64,000 bases of DNA from Lachnospiraceae bacterium (lineage in GTDB: Bacteria > Bacillota > Clostridia > Lachnospirales > Lachnospiraceae). A program made the position numbers and the translations under genes. The stretch spans positions 62,001 through 126,000 of the forward strand of contig JAFUNC010000012.1 of NCBI GenBank assembly GCA_017473115.1. Reading direction: 5' to 3'. Of this stretch, positions 1 to 7,672 are shown piece by piece; positions within the stretch are counted from its first letter, which is position 1, and each line of letters begins with the position of its first letter. Below the pieces are notes generated by a model. That model did not search any database, was not told the origin of the DNA, and saw nothing but the letters and a program-made list of their open reading frames with translations.

Positions 1-311
1 GTAAGAAAACCCCCAATATGTTTTCTCACCTTTTATGGAATCCCCGCATACACTTATAGTATTATAACATGTCGAATTGTAAAAGTGAACTGTTTGCACG
101 AAATTATTCGCCAATTTTGTCATTTTTTCTGTGTAATTTTAATAAAATTGACGGAAAACGCAGGTATTTTTTGGATATAATGCCAATTTTTGTTTTCCTT
201 CATTATAAAATGTTTTTTCACTTTTCACAAAAACCGCCAAAACACTCTTGGTTTTTCTGCGATGACAGTGTATTATTAAAGCAATATTATTTAATAAAAG
301 AGGAAAATCTT
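1..311. other. Intergenic region left of murC
   Basis: No gene could be supported here. The murC frame stays open from 69 but has no ribosome binding site and no MurC homology before 312. On the minus strand TTCACT-17-TATAAT (61-89) could drive a gene that begins at or beyond the left edge, since an AAAGGTGAG-like ribosome binding site lies near 25-35 on that strand. On the plus strand a TATAAT at 176-181 is a possible -10 for murC, but no good -35 sits at the right distance. Confidence 0.4.
61..89 (-). promoter_or_regulatory. Putative sigma-A promoter pointing out of the window
   Basis: Read on the minus strand this is TTCACT, 17 bases, TATAAT, with a TG one base before the -10 (extended -10). 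It points left and would serve a gene divergent from murC whose body lies outside the window. Confidence 0.45.
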
Positions 312-1691
312 ATGTATGAAATAGATTTTAACACTCCCATACATGTACATTTTATCGGAATCGGCGGCATCAGCATGAGCGGTCTGGCTCAGGTTCTTTT
401 GTCCAAAAGTTTTACGGTGTCCGGCTCCGATAATTTAAAATCGGCACTGACAGAGGAATTAAGCAGAACCGGCGCAGAAATTTTTATCGGGCAGCGTGCT
501 TCCAATATTTCCGAAGATATTGATTTGGTGGTATATACTGCTGCCATCCATGAAGACAATCCGGAATTTGCCCGTTGTGTGGAATTATCGTTGCCAATGC
601 TTTCAAGAGCACAGTTTTTAGGGCAGTTAATGCGCAACTATAAAAATGCCATTGCAGTCAGCGGAACCCACGGCAAAACCACAACTTCATCTATGGCTTC
701 TGAAATCCTTATGGCTGCGGATTTGGATCCCACACTTTCCATTGGCGGGATTTTGAAAAGTATTAACGGCAACATCCGTGTAGGAGGTTCGGACGTTTTT
801 TTGACGGAAGCCTGTGAATATACCAACAGTTTCTTAAACTTCTTCCCTAAAATCGGCATCATTCTAAATGTGGAAGAAGACCATATGGACTTTTTTAAAG
901 ATATTCATGAAATCCGTGAATCTTTCCATAAATTTGCAAAACTGATTCCAAATGACGGTGTTTTACTGATTAACCATGACATTGAAGGTCGTGATATCAT
1001 TACCAAAGACCTGAATTGCCCCGTAAAAACCTTTGGTTTTGCTCCGGAATGCGACTATTATGCTTCCGATTTGGAAATCGATGACCACGGAAACTACCAT
1101 TTTGTTTTCCATACGCCTTCCAACGACAAACAGGAAATCCTATTGGAAGTTGTCGGCAAACACAATGTATGCAATGCATTGGCGGCGCTGGCCATGGCGG
1201 ACTTTTTGAACATTCCCATGGAAACTGCCGCAAGAGGTCTTCAGTCTTTTACCGGCACCGACAGGCGATTTGAATTTAAGGGAAGTCTCGGTGGGGTCAA
1301 TATTGTAGATGATTATGCACATCATCCCACGGAGATTGCTGCAACCTTGGAGGCAGCCAAAAACTATCCGCACCAGCATTTATGGTGTGTATTCCAGCCT
1401 CACACTTATACCAGGACCAAAGCATTCCTGCATGACTTTGCAGAAGTATTATCCAAAGCGGAACATGTAGTACTTGCGGATATTTACGCAGCCCGCGAAA
1501 CCAATACCTTGGGCATAAGTTCTAAAGATTTACAGAAAGAAATTATCAAATTAGGTGGAGATTGCCACTTTTTCCCCTCTTTTGATGAAATTGAAAATTT
1601 TTTATTACAAAATTGTATCCCCGGAGACTTGTTGATAACTATGGGCGCCGGAGATGTAGTAAAAATCGGAGAAAATCTCCTGGGCAACTAA
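312..1691 (+). CDS. murC: UDP-N-acetylmuramate--L-alanine ligase
   Basis: MurC adds L-alanine to UDP-MurNAc with ATP, the first amino-acid ligation of peptidoglycan precursor synthesis in the cytoplasm. The 459-residue product has the N-terminal Rossmann motif GIGGISMSG (about 16-24), the Mur-ligase P-loop SGTHGKTTT (about 117-125), and the DDYAHHPTEI signature (about 331), and its length is normal. ATG 312 is chosen because an AGAGGA ribosome binding site lies 8 bases upstream and homology starts there; the frame open since 69 is not used. It is followed by a DnaA-box-rich gap, and no terminator was seen directly after the stop. Confidence 0.97.
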   Translation: MYEIDFNTPIHVHFIGIGGISMSGLAQVLLSKSFTVSGSDNLKSALTEELSRTGAEIFIGQRASNISEDIDLVVYTAAIHEDNPEFARCVELSLPMLSRAQFLGQLMRNYKNAIAVSGTHGKTTTSSMASEILMAADLDPTLSIGGILKSINGNIRVGGSDVFLTEACEYTNSFLNFFPKIGIILNVEEDHMDFFKDIHEIRESFHKFAKLIPNDGVLLINHDIEGRDIITKDLNCPVKTFGFAPECDYYASDLEIDDHGNYHFVFHTPSNDKQEILLEVVGKHNVCNALAALAMADFLNIPMETAARGLQSFTGTDRRFEFKGSLGGVNIVDDYAHHPTEIAATLEAAKNYPHQHLWCVFQPHTYTRTKAFLHDFAEVLSKAEHVVLADIYAARETNTLGISSKDLQKEIIKLGGDCHFFPSFDEIENFLLQNCIPGDLLITMGAGDVVKIGENLLGN

Positions 1692-1692
1692 C

Positions 1693-1855
1693 TTATCCAC
1701 ACTATCCACAGATTTTGAGTGTACTTAGCATCCACAAGGTCTGTGGATATTTTTTGTTTACATAACATTTTTGCAAACCCCGGTTTTGTGCGTTTTTTTA
1801 TCATTTTTTTAAATTATGTGGACTATGTTTTTCCTGGTTATCCACATTGTCCACA
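1693..1855. promoter_or_regulatory. Cluster of DnaA boxes
   Basis: Two perfect TTATCCACA boxes lie at 1693-1701 and 1838-1846. One-mismatch relatives lie at 1702-1710 (CTATCCACA), 1742-1750 (ATATCCACA on the minus strand) and 1847-1855 (TTGTCCACA), with a weaker one at 1728-1736. The stretch between about 1750 and 1825 is T-rich. DnaA binds such 9-mers, so this is a likely DnaA-binding region between murC and the helicase-loader genes. Binding and regulatory effect are inferred from sequence only. Confidence 0.75.
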
Positions 1856-1922
1856 AAACCCGAAACCCCAGTAAAATCAAGGCTTTCCGGCAATTTTACC
1901 TATTCCTTTTTTGAAAAGTCTG

Positions 1923-1931
1923 TGTTATAAT
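1923..1931 (+). promoter_or_regulatory. Extended -10 promoter for the DnaD-like/dnaI genes
   Basis: TG-T-TATAAT is a perfect extended -10. The -35 at the matching distance (TTCCTT, 1903-1908) is weak, as is usual for extended -10 promoters. Transcription would start near 1938 and read into the gene at 1996, with the DnaA boxes about 80-245 bases upstream. Confidence 0.6.
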
Positions 1932-1995
1932 CACTCTTGCTTTGAAAATTATATTCGGACAAAATTTCCCTGTCCGGATTTTAAGGGGAATAGAT

Positions 1996-3072
1996 ATGAA
2001 TCAAATTATGCTTTATCAGGATGGTGCACCAGGAATAACCGGTGTATCAAATGTGTTCATTGACTCTTTTATGAAGGATGCCAACGATGCACAACTGAAA
2101 ATTTATCTCTACTTAATCAGAATGTTCTCGGCAAATATGCCGGTTAGCATTTCGGATATGGCAGACAAATTTAATCACACCGAAAAAGAAGTAATCCGCT
2201 CCCTGCAATATTGGGAACGTATGCATCTTCTCGTTCTGGATTATGACGAATACAAAAATATTATCGGAATTCACCTGCAGGCACCGGTTGCCGACTCTAT
2301 CGGCGATCCGATGGTAAAGCCGTTGGCTCCCATTGTCAGTATGGTACCTGCCGTATCGGAACGCAAGGCTCCTGCACAGAAATCCGTCGCAACCCGTGTT
2401 GCACCGGAAAAACCTTCTTATTCCGCAGATCAACTTCGTACATACAAGGATAAGGAAGAAATCAGCGAAATGCTTTGCATCGCAGAACAGTATCTGAGCA
2501 AGACATTAAGCCCCAATGACTTGAAGAGTATTCTCTATATTCATTTGGAACTCGGTTATTCCATGGATATGCTTGATGCGTTATTGGAATATTGTCTGGA
2601 ACGCGGCAAAAAGGAAATGCGTTACATTGAGAAAACTGCCATGGGCTGGTACGAACAGGGTATCGATACCGTAAAACAGGCCAAAGAAGGCGTCAGCAAA
2701 TATGACAAAACCATCTATTCCGTTATGAAGGCTTTGGGCAAAAGCGGAATTCCCACAGCCAAAGAAGTAGATTATATTAATAAATGGACAGGTAGTTTTG
2801 GTTTTACCATGGATATTATTTTCGAATGTTGCGAAAGAACGGTGTTGGCGGTGGATAACCATCGCTTTGAATATGCAGACCGTATCCTTTCCAACTGGAA
2901 AGCACAGAATATATCTTCCATGAGAGAAATCAAAGAACTGGACAAAGCATTTCGAAACAAACCCAAAAGCGGCAGCAGCGGTACCGGTGGCACCGGCAAA
3001 TCCGCCCCCGCCAAGTTCCCGCGACAGAATTATGATTTTGCAACTTTAGAAAAAGAAATTCTCAGCAATTAA
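1996..3072 (+). CDS. DnaD/DnaB-family replication initiation protein
   Basis: Members of this family (Bacillus DnaD and DnaB) bind DNA and help load the replicative helicase at origins and restarted forks. The 358-residue product has a winged-helix-like N-terminus (about 30-90), a Pro/Ala-rich linker (about 110-145), and two tandem DnaD-type C-terminal domains (about 160-235 and 250-320). The second ends in the typical YADRILSNWKAQNI helix. This layout resembles Bacillus DnaB. ATG 1996 follows AAGGGGAA by 5 bases and replaces a TTG at 1942 in the same frame. The next gene is the ATPase partner DnaI, 12 bases away, so the two are surely co-transcribed. The Gly/Ser/Lys-rich tail may be disordered. 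Confidence 0.88.
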   Translation: MNQIMLYQDGAPGITGVSNVFIDSFMKDANDAQLKIYLYLIRMFSANMPVSISDMADKFNHTEKEVIRSLQYWERMHLLVLDYDEYKNIIGIHLQAPVADSIGDPMVKPLAPIVSMVPAVSERKAPAQKSVATRVAPEKPSYSADQLRTYKDKEEISEMLCIAEQYLSKTLSPNDLKSILYIHLELGYSMDMLDALLEYCLERGKKEMRYIEKTAMGWYEQGIDTVKQAKEGVSKYDKTIYSVMKALGKSGIPTAKEVDYINKWTGSFGFTMDIIFECCERTVLAVDNHRFEYADRILSNWKAQNISSMREIKELDKAFRNKPKSGSSGTGGTGKSAPAKFPRQNYDFATLEKEILSN

Positions 3073-3084
3073 AGGAGAAATAAC

Positions 3085-4056
3085 GTGGCACTTACCAATG
3101 CACAATACGATACAATCCTTCAAGGCTATAACCGTCGTCGTCTTAATGCAAGGAAAATTCAGGAAGACCGCACCAAAGAGGTTTACGAAAAACTTCCCGA
3201 ATACAAGAATCTTGACGAGTTGACCGCTACTCTCGCCATTGAGCAAGGTAAAAAACGCCTGATGGGTGACAACGGTACTATGGAAGATTTAGCCGATATA
3301 TTGGAAGATTTAAATCGGCAAAAGAAACTTCTCTTAACGGCCGCAGGATACTCCGTAAATTACCTCGACCCTTTGTATACCTGTTCCTATTGCAAAGATA
3401 CCGGTTTTATCGACGGAGAGAAATGTCATTGTTTTAAGCAGGAAATGCTGGATATGCTTTATGAACAATCCAATATCCGCGAAGTGCTGGCAAACGAATC
3501 ATTTGATGACATTTCACTGGATTATCAACAAGGCGATGACCTGGCAAGATTACAAAATGCAGTTACACATGCACAAAATTTTGTAAAAAACTTCGATTTA
3601 GACTATCAAAACATTTTATTTTATGGTACAGTAGGTACCGGCAAAAGTTTTTTGTCCAACTGTATTGCCTCTGAACTGATTAAAAAAGGTCATTCCGTCA
3701 TTTACTTCAGTTCCGGCGATTTATTTGCCAAAATATCCGAATATGCATTTCGCAAAAACGGACGCAATTCAGATACCAATCCCTATGAAGATATTTACAA
3801 CTGTGATCTTTTGGTGTTGGACGATTTGGGCACTGAATTAACGAACAGTTTTGTAATTTCACAACTTTTTACATGTTTGAACGAACGACATTTAAGACGT
3901 AAATCAACTATCATTTCTACCAATTTAGCAATGGAAGATTTACGCGACCGTTATGATGACAGAATTTTTTCACGTCTAATCAGCAATTACAATGTTTGCA
4001 AATTGTCCGGTCAGGATGTCAGAATATACAAAAAAAGAATGTTAAACAGAAAGTGA
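3085..4056 (+). CDS. dnaI: DnaI/DnaC-like helicase-loader ATPase
   Basis: An AAA+ ATPase that in Firmicutes brings the replicative helicase to DNA together with DnaB/DnaD. The 323-residue product has an N-terminal zinc-binding segment CSYCKDTG...CHC (about 99-113), Walker A YGTVGTGKS (about 181), Walker B LLVLDDLGTE (about 241), and a sensor region with STNL (about 275). The start is GTG 3085, 6 bases after AAAGGAG. It lies directly behind the DnaD-like gene and 10 bases before the PRPP synthetase gene, so the three form one operon. The zinc ligands and length fit DnaI rather than a transposon IstB protein, and no transposase is nearby. Confidence 0.9.
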   Translation: MALTNAQYDTILQGYNRRRLNARKIQEDRTKEVYEKLPEYKNLDELTATLAIEQGKKRLMGDNGTMEDLADILEDLNRQKKLLLTAAGYSVNYLDPLYTCSYCKDTGFIDGEKCHCFKQEMLDMLYEQSNIREVLANESFDDISLDYQQGDDLARLQNAVTHAQNFVKNFDLDYQNILFYGTVGTGKSFLSNCIASELIKKGHSVIYFSSGDLFAKISEYAFRKNGRNSDTNPYEDIYNCDLLVLDDLGTELTNSFVISQLFTCLNERHLRRKSTIISTNLAMEDLRDRYDDRIFSRLISNYNVCKLSGQDVRIYKKRMLNRK

Positions 4057-4066
4057 GGATTTCCCC

Positions 4067-5245
4067 ATGTCTGAAAAGAGACAAGAAGTACGTAATTTGG
4101 AAACCATTCCCGTTGGTTCCTTAGGCTTAATTCCCTTAGAAAGTTGCCGTTCCCTCGGCGAAAAGGTAGATCAATACCTTGTAAAATGGAGAACAGAGCG
4201 TGAAAGCGAGCATAAAGACAGTCTTGCTTTTGCAGGCTATCAGCGTGACACTTATATCCTTGATACCAAAGTTCCCCGCTTCGGTTCCGGAGAAGCCAAA
4301 GGTGTTATCAACGAATCCGTACGTGGTGACGACCTTTATATTATGGTAGACGTTTGTAACCATAGTTTAACTTATTCCCTTTCCGGCAATAAGAACAGAA
4401 TGTCTCCCGATGACCATTATCAGGATTTAAAGAGAATTATTGCTGCTGTAGGCGGTAAAGCAAGAAGAATTACCGTTATTATGCCTTTCCTTTATGAAAG
4501 CAGACAGCACAAAAGAACCTCTCGCGAATCTTTAGACTGTGCATTGGCACTTCAGGAATTGGTTGCCATGGGTGTAGACAACATCATCACTTTTGATGCA
4601 CATGATCCCCGCGTTCAGAATGCAATTCCTCTTCACGGCTTTGAAACCGTACAACCTACTTACCAGTTTATCAAAGGATTGATTAATAATGTTCCCGATA
4701 TTCAGTTGGATGCAGAACATATGATGACCATCAGCCCCGATGAAGGCGGTATGTCACGTGCCATCTATATGTCTAACGTTTTAGGTCTTGATATGGGTAT
4801 GTTTTACAAGAGACGTGATTACACACGTGTTGTAGACGGCAGAAATCCTATTGTTGCACACGAATATCTCGGTAGCAGTGTAGAAGGCAAAGATGTTATT
4901 ATTCTTGACGATATGATTTCTTCAGGCGAAAGTGTAATTGAGGTTGCTACTGCATTAAAAGCGCGTAAAGCAAACAGAATATTTATCGCTACTACTTTCG
5001 GACTCTTTACTAATGGTCTTGAAAAATTTGATAAAGCATATGAAGAAGGTCTCATTCACAGAGTACTTACCACAAATCTCGTATATCAGACACCTGAACT
5101 TTTACAGAGAGAATGGTACATCAACTGTGATATGAGTAAGTATATTGCTTATATTATTGATACATTAAATCATGACAGTTCCATCAGTGATCTCTTGAAT
5201 CCCAGCGAGAGAATTCAAGCATTGTTAAGAGAACGTCAGAAATAA
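4067..5245 (+). CDS. prs: Divergent ribose-phosphate pyrophosphokinase
   Basis: PRPP synthetase makes 5-phosphoribosyl diphosphate from ribose 5-phosphate and ATP for nucleotide, His and Trp synthesis. The product is 392 residues, against about 315 for typical bacterial enzymes, with extra sequence in the N-terminal 100 residues. The PRPP-binding loop is clear (ILDDMISSGESV, about 279-290), as is a FDAHDPRVQN segment (about 175). The usual RQDRK segment reads RQHKR here (about 147-151), so it belongs to a divergent subgroup. A GAGGAT ribosome binding site precedes ATG 4067. A strong terminator follows. A PRPP-producing role is likely; altered regulation is only a guess. Confidence 0.85.
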   Translation: MSEKRQEVRNLETIPVGSLGLIPLESCRSLGEKVDQYLVKWRTERESEHKDSLAFAGYQRDTYILDTKVPRFGSGEAKGVINESVRGDDLYIMVDVCNHSLTYSLSGNKNRMSPDDHYQDLKRIIAAVGGKARRITVIMPFLYESRQHKRTSRESLDCALALQELVAMGVDNIITFDAHDPRVQNAIPLHGFETVQPTYQFIKGLINNVPDIQLDAEHMMTISPDEGGMSRAIYMSNVLGLDMGMFYKRRDYTRVVDGRNPIVAHEYLGSSVEGKDVIILDDMISSGESVIEVATALKARKANRIFIATTFGLFTNGLEKFDKAYEEGLIHRVLTTNLVYQTPELLQREWYINCDMSKYIAYIIDTLNHDSSISDLLNPSERIQALLRERQK

Positions 5246-5267
5246 ATTATCACCAAACTCAATTATT

Positions 5268-5300
5268 AACCCTGTTCTTTCTGAAAGAACAGGGTTTTTT
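5268..5300 (+). terminator. Rho-independent terminator after prs
   Basis: A perfect 13-bp stem (AACCCTGTTCTTT at 5268-5280 with its complement at 5284-5296), a 3-base loop and a T run. It ends the DnaD-like/dnaI/prs transcript. Confidence 0.92.
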
Positions 5301-5397
5301 TATCGTTTCATTGCATTTTATTCGCTTTTCGTGCGTAAATACTTGCCTTTTATTTCATTGAGTGCTATCTTAATAAATGTGAACAATTTGTTAACGT

Positions 5398-5414
5398 ATT
5401 CTTTCGGAAAGAAT
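5398..5414. repeat. 17-base dyad upstream of the pseudopilin gene
   Basis: ATTCTTTC-G-GAAAGAAT is a perfect inverted repeat 33 bases before the pseudopilin start. It shares the TTCTTTC...GAAAGAA core with the terminator stem at 5275-5291. It could be an operator or a 5'-leader hairpin; the loop of one base makes a protein site more likely. Confidence 0.4.
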
Positions 5415-5447
5415 GGTCTTGTCGCATTTTAAGAGAGGATTTTTACA

Positions 5448-5936
5448 ATGGATAAAAACAACAAAGGTTTCTCCTTGATTGAATTAATTGTCGTAATTGC
5501 AATTATGGCGATTGCCGTAGGGTTATTGGCACCGCAATTATTAAAGTATATCGAAAAATCAAATGTATCATCCGATATACAGTTAGCAGATACCATTCGG
5601 ACCGGTGTGTCTATCTCCATCGTTGATGCCGAAGTGCAAGGCGATCCCGCAAGCCAACCTTTTTTGACTTTAATGGCATCGGATGCCGGAATGAACATCA
5701 ATGATAATACGCAGTTTTTAAATTCCAATTGCGTGCTTAAAACAAGTTTGGAAGATGCTTTCGGTTTTCCCATTGACCAGATTATGACACAAATCAAATC
5801 TGCACATGGTGCTGATTGCGACTGTAATGTACGCACAAACAATAATATTGTGAAGGTAACTTTTACCTGTACGGATGCTACCGGCGAAAAAGATACTGCC
5901 AACAATACCCCGGGAAACGATATTTCAATCGAATAG
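5448..5936 (+). CDS. Type IV pilin-like (pseudopilin) protein
   Basis: A 162-residue secreted protein with a textbook class III signal. After a 7-residue leader ending in Lys-Gly, prepilin peptidase would cut before FSLIE, leaving Glu at position +5 of the mature protein, followed by a hydrophobic helix (about 8-32). The rest is a Cys-containing globular part (CDCNV about 124, FTC about 142) with an Asp/Asn-rich tail. An AGAGAGGA ribosome binding site precedes ATG 5448. No assembly ATPase, platform protein or prepilin peptidase is nearby, so it must use machinery encoded elsewhere. Adhesion, DNA uptake or secretion are all possible; function is not known. Confidence 0.85.
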   Translation: MDKNNKGFSLIELIVVIAIMAIAVGLLAPQLLKYIEKSNVSSDIQLADTIRTGVSISIVDAEVQGDPASQPFLTLMASDAGMNINDNTQFLNSNCVLKTSLEDAFGFPIDQIMTQIKSAHGADCDCNVRTNNNIVKVTFTCTDATGEKDTANNTPGNDISIE

Positions 5937-5948
5937 ATATATTTTAAG

Positions 5949-5970
5949 TATTTTGCGCTACGGCAAAATA
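5949..5970 (+). other. Short hairpin just after the pseudopilin gene
   Basis: An 8-bp perfect stem (TATTTTGC at 5949-5956 with GCAAAATA at 5963-5970) and a 6-base loop. No T run follows, so it is not a classical terminator. It lies 8 bases before the riboswitch candidate and may protect the upstream mRNA end or separate the two transcripts. Confidence 0.4.
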
Positions 5971-5978
5971 TAAATCAT

Positions 5979-6020
5979 GGTCAGTTCGAAACCATCCTGA
6001 CCTTAAACAAAACTAAGGAG
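5979..6020 (+). promoter_or_regulatory. Candidate preQ1-I riboswitch
   Basis: Stem P1 pairs GGTCAG (5979-5984) with CTGACC (5997-6002). The loop TTCGAAACCATC and the A-rich tail TTAAACAAAACTAAGGAG follow the preQ1-I pattern, in which loop bases (here probably CC) pair with the tail and hide the ribosome binding site. The AAGGAG in the tail is the ribosome binding site of the next gene, queT, a transporter for queuosine precursors, which is the usual partner of this riboswitch class. The layout points to translational control. Identification is by eye; a covariance-model search would settle it. Confidence 0.75.
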
Positions 6021-6029
6021 AATATTGAA

Positions 6030-6620
6030 ATGAAAAATAAGAAAGTTCTATTTCTTACACAGGCGGCAATGATTGCCGCCCTTTATGTGGTTCTGACAGA
6101 AATCTCTAACATCTTTGGTCTTGCATCTTTTGCAATTCAAATTCGTTTTTCTGAAGCATTAACCATTTTACCGTTTTTTACACCTGCTGCCATTCCCGGT
6201 CTTTTTGCAGGCTGCATTATCAGTAATTTATTGGTAAGTGCAAATATTTTCGATATTATATTCGGAAGTCTGGCAACTTTGTCCGGCGCCTTTTTTACGT
6301 ATCTGATTGGCCGTTGGAGTAAGAGACATTCCGGTTCCGGAATATATGCTACCACAACACCCTATCCGCCCACTAATAAAATAAAGACTTCGCAAAGCAA
6401 ACAAAACCGCACAAAAATAGCGGCATGGTTTGCACCAATACCGCCTATTTTATCTAATACACTTATCATACCATTTGTCTTAAAATACGCCTACGGATTA
6501 GAACCGCTTTGGTTATTCTTCTTAACCGTTTTTGTCGGCGAATTTATATCCTGCGCTATTTTAGGTATGCCTCTTTTATTTCTTGTAAAAAAATATGCCC
6601 GACATATTTTCAAAGAGTAA
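6030..6620 (+). CDS. queT: QueT-family queuosine precursor transporter
   Basis: A 196-residue integral membrane protein with about five to six hydrophobic helices and the QueT/DUF988 look: TQAAMIAALYVVLT near residues 10-23, IQIRFSEALTILP (about 37-49) and LFAGCIISNL (about 58). QueT proteins are the substrate-binding subunits of energy-coupling-factor transporters that import queuosine precursors such as preQ1. The residues about 100-130 form a polar Ser/Lys-rich loop between helices that is longer than I would expect. A preQ1-I-like riboswitch overlaps its ribosome binding site. It is convergent with galE, whose stop codon lies only 8 bases away. Confidence 0.88.
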   Translation: MKNKKVLFLTQAAMIAALYVVLTEISNIFGLASFAIQIRFSEALTILPFFTPAAIPGLFAGCIISNLLVSANIFDIIFGSLATLSGAFFTYLIGRWSKRHSGSGIYATTTPYPPTNKIKTSQSKQNRTKIAAWFAPIPPILSNTLIIPFVLKYAYGLEPLWLFFLTVFVGEFISCAILGMPLLFLVKKYARHIFKE

Positions 6621-6628
6621 ATAACATT

Positions 6629-7645
6629 TTATTCCGCATACCCGTTTGGATTTTCAGACTGCCAACGCCATGAATCCTCACACATTTTACGAATATCACG
6701 TTCTGCTTTCCAATGCAGTTCTTTCTCTGCCTTTTGCGGACTTGCATAACACTGTGCAATATCCCCGGGACGGCGTTCTTTGATTTCATACGGAATGGGA
6801 ACTCCCGAGGCCTGTTCAAAATTCCTTACCACGTCCAATACGCTGTAACCGACTCCGGTTCCCAGATTATAGACACAGAGTCCGGGATTATCAGTCAACT
6901 TTTCGATTGCGCGTACATGACCCACAGCCAAATCAACCACATGAATATAATCTCTTACACCGGTACCGTCCGGTGTATCATAATCATTACCAAAAACGCC
7001 CAAACACTTTAGTTTACCGACTGCCACCTGTGTAATATAGGGCATCAGATTATTGGGAATTCCGTTAGGATTCTCACCAATCAAACCACTCTCATGCGCA
7101 CCAATGGGATTAAAATATCTTAAAAGCACTACATTCCATGCAGAATCTGCTTTTTGCATATCGGTCAGTATTTGCTCTAACATAGATTTGGTATGTCCGT
7201 ATGGATTTGTAATTTCTCCCTTAGGGCACTCCTCTGTAATTGGTACGAATGCCGGACTTCCGTAAACTGTAGCAGAAGAAGAAAAAACAATGTTTTTTAC
7301 ATTAAACTCTTCCATTACTTTTAAAAGGCACAAGGTTCCCGCAATATTATTCTGATAATATTTCCAAGGCTCTTTTACGGATTCACCTACTGCTTTTAAC
7401 CCTGCAAAATGAATACACGAATCAATGGTCTCCGCCTCAAAAACTTTTCGCAGTTCCGCTTCATCCAATATATCTACCTGATAAAAAGGAATCTTTTTTC
7501 CCGTAATTTTCTCCACACGATACAAAGACTCACGACTGGAATTGCTTAAATTGTCAACAACTACTACCTCATATCCCGCATTCTGTAATTCCACTACAGT
7601 ATGGCTTCCGATATATCCGGCGCCTCCGGTTACAAGTATTGCCAT
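6629..7645 (-). CDS. galE: UDP-glucose 4-epimerase
   Basis: GalE interconverts UDP-glucose and UDP-galactose using bound NAD. The 338-residue product has the NAD-binding motif [10 protein letters not shown] (6-15), a catalytic YGHTK (about 147-151) preceded by SSSATVYG (about 123), and RYFNPIGAH (about 178). Its length is normal. The start is ATG 7645 behind AAGGAGAAG; an in-frame upstream ATG at 7672 has no ribosome binding site. It is the last gene of a run glutamine synthetase III, nucleotidyltransferase, galE, with gaps of only 13 and 27 bases. This suggests one transcript supplying sugar nucleotides for envelope polymers or galactose use. Confidence 0.96.
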   Translation of the reverse strand: MAILVTGGAGYIGSHTVVELQNAGYEVVVVDNLSNSSRESLYRVEKITGKKIPFYQVDILDEAELRKVFEAETIDSCIHFAGLKAVGESVKEPWKYYQNNIAGTLCLLKVMEEFNVKNIVFSSSATVYGSPAFVPITEECPKGEITNPYGHTKSMLEQILTDMQKADSAWNVVLLRYFNPIGAHESGLIGENPNGIPNNLMPYITQVAVGKLKCLGVFGNDYDTPDGTGVRDYIHVVDLAVGHVRAIEKLTDNPGLCVYNLGTGVGYSVLDVVRNFEQASGVPIPYEIKERRPGDIAQCYASPQKAEKELHWKAERDIRKMCEDSWRWQSENPNGYAE

Positions 7646-7672
7646 TACTCTTCTCCTTGTTACTCTTTTCAA

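Noticed and set aside
69..311. N-terminal extension of MurC
   Set aside because: The frame is open but has no ribosome binding site and no MurC homology; the start with a good site is 312.
1693..1855. Chromosomal origin oriC
   Set aside because: DnaA boxes are present, but dnaA and dnaN are absent, and genes on both sides point toward rather than away from the region over the following kilobases. A regulatory or reservoir site is more likely.
3085..4056. IstB-type transposon helper ATPase
   Set aside because: The zinc-binding N-terminus and the DnaD/DnaB-like partner gene show a helicase loader; no transposase or terminal repeats are present.
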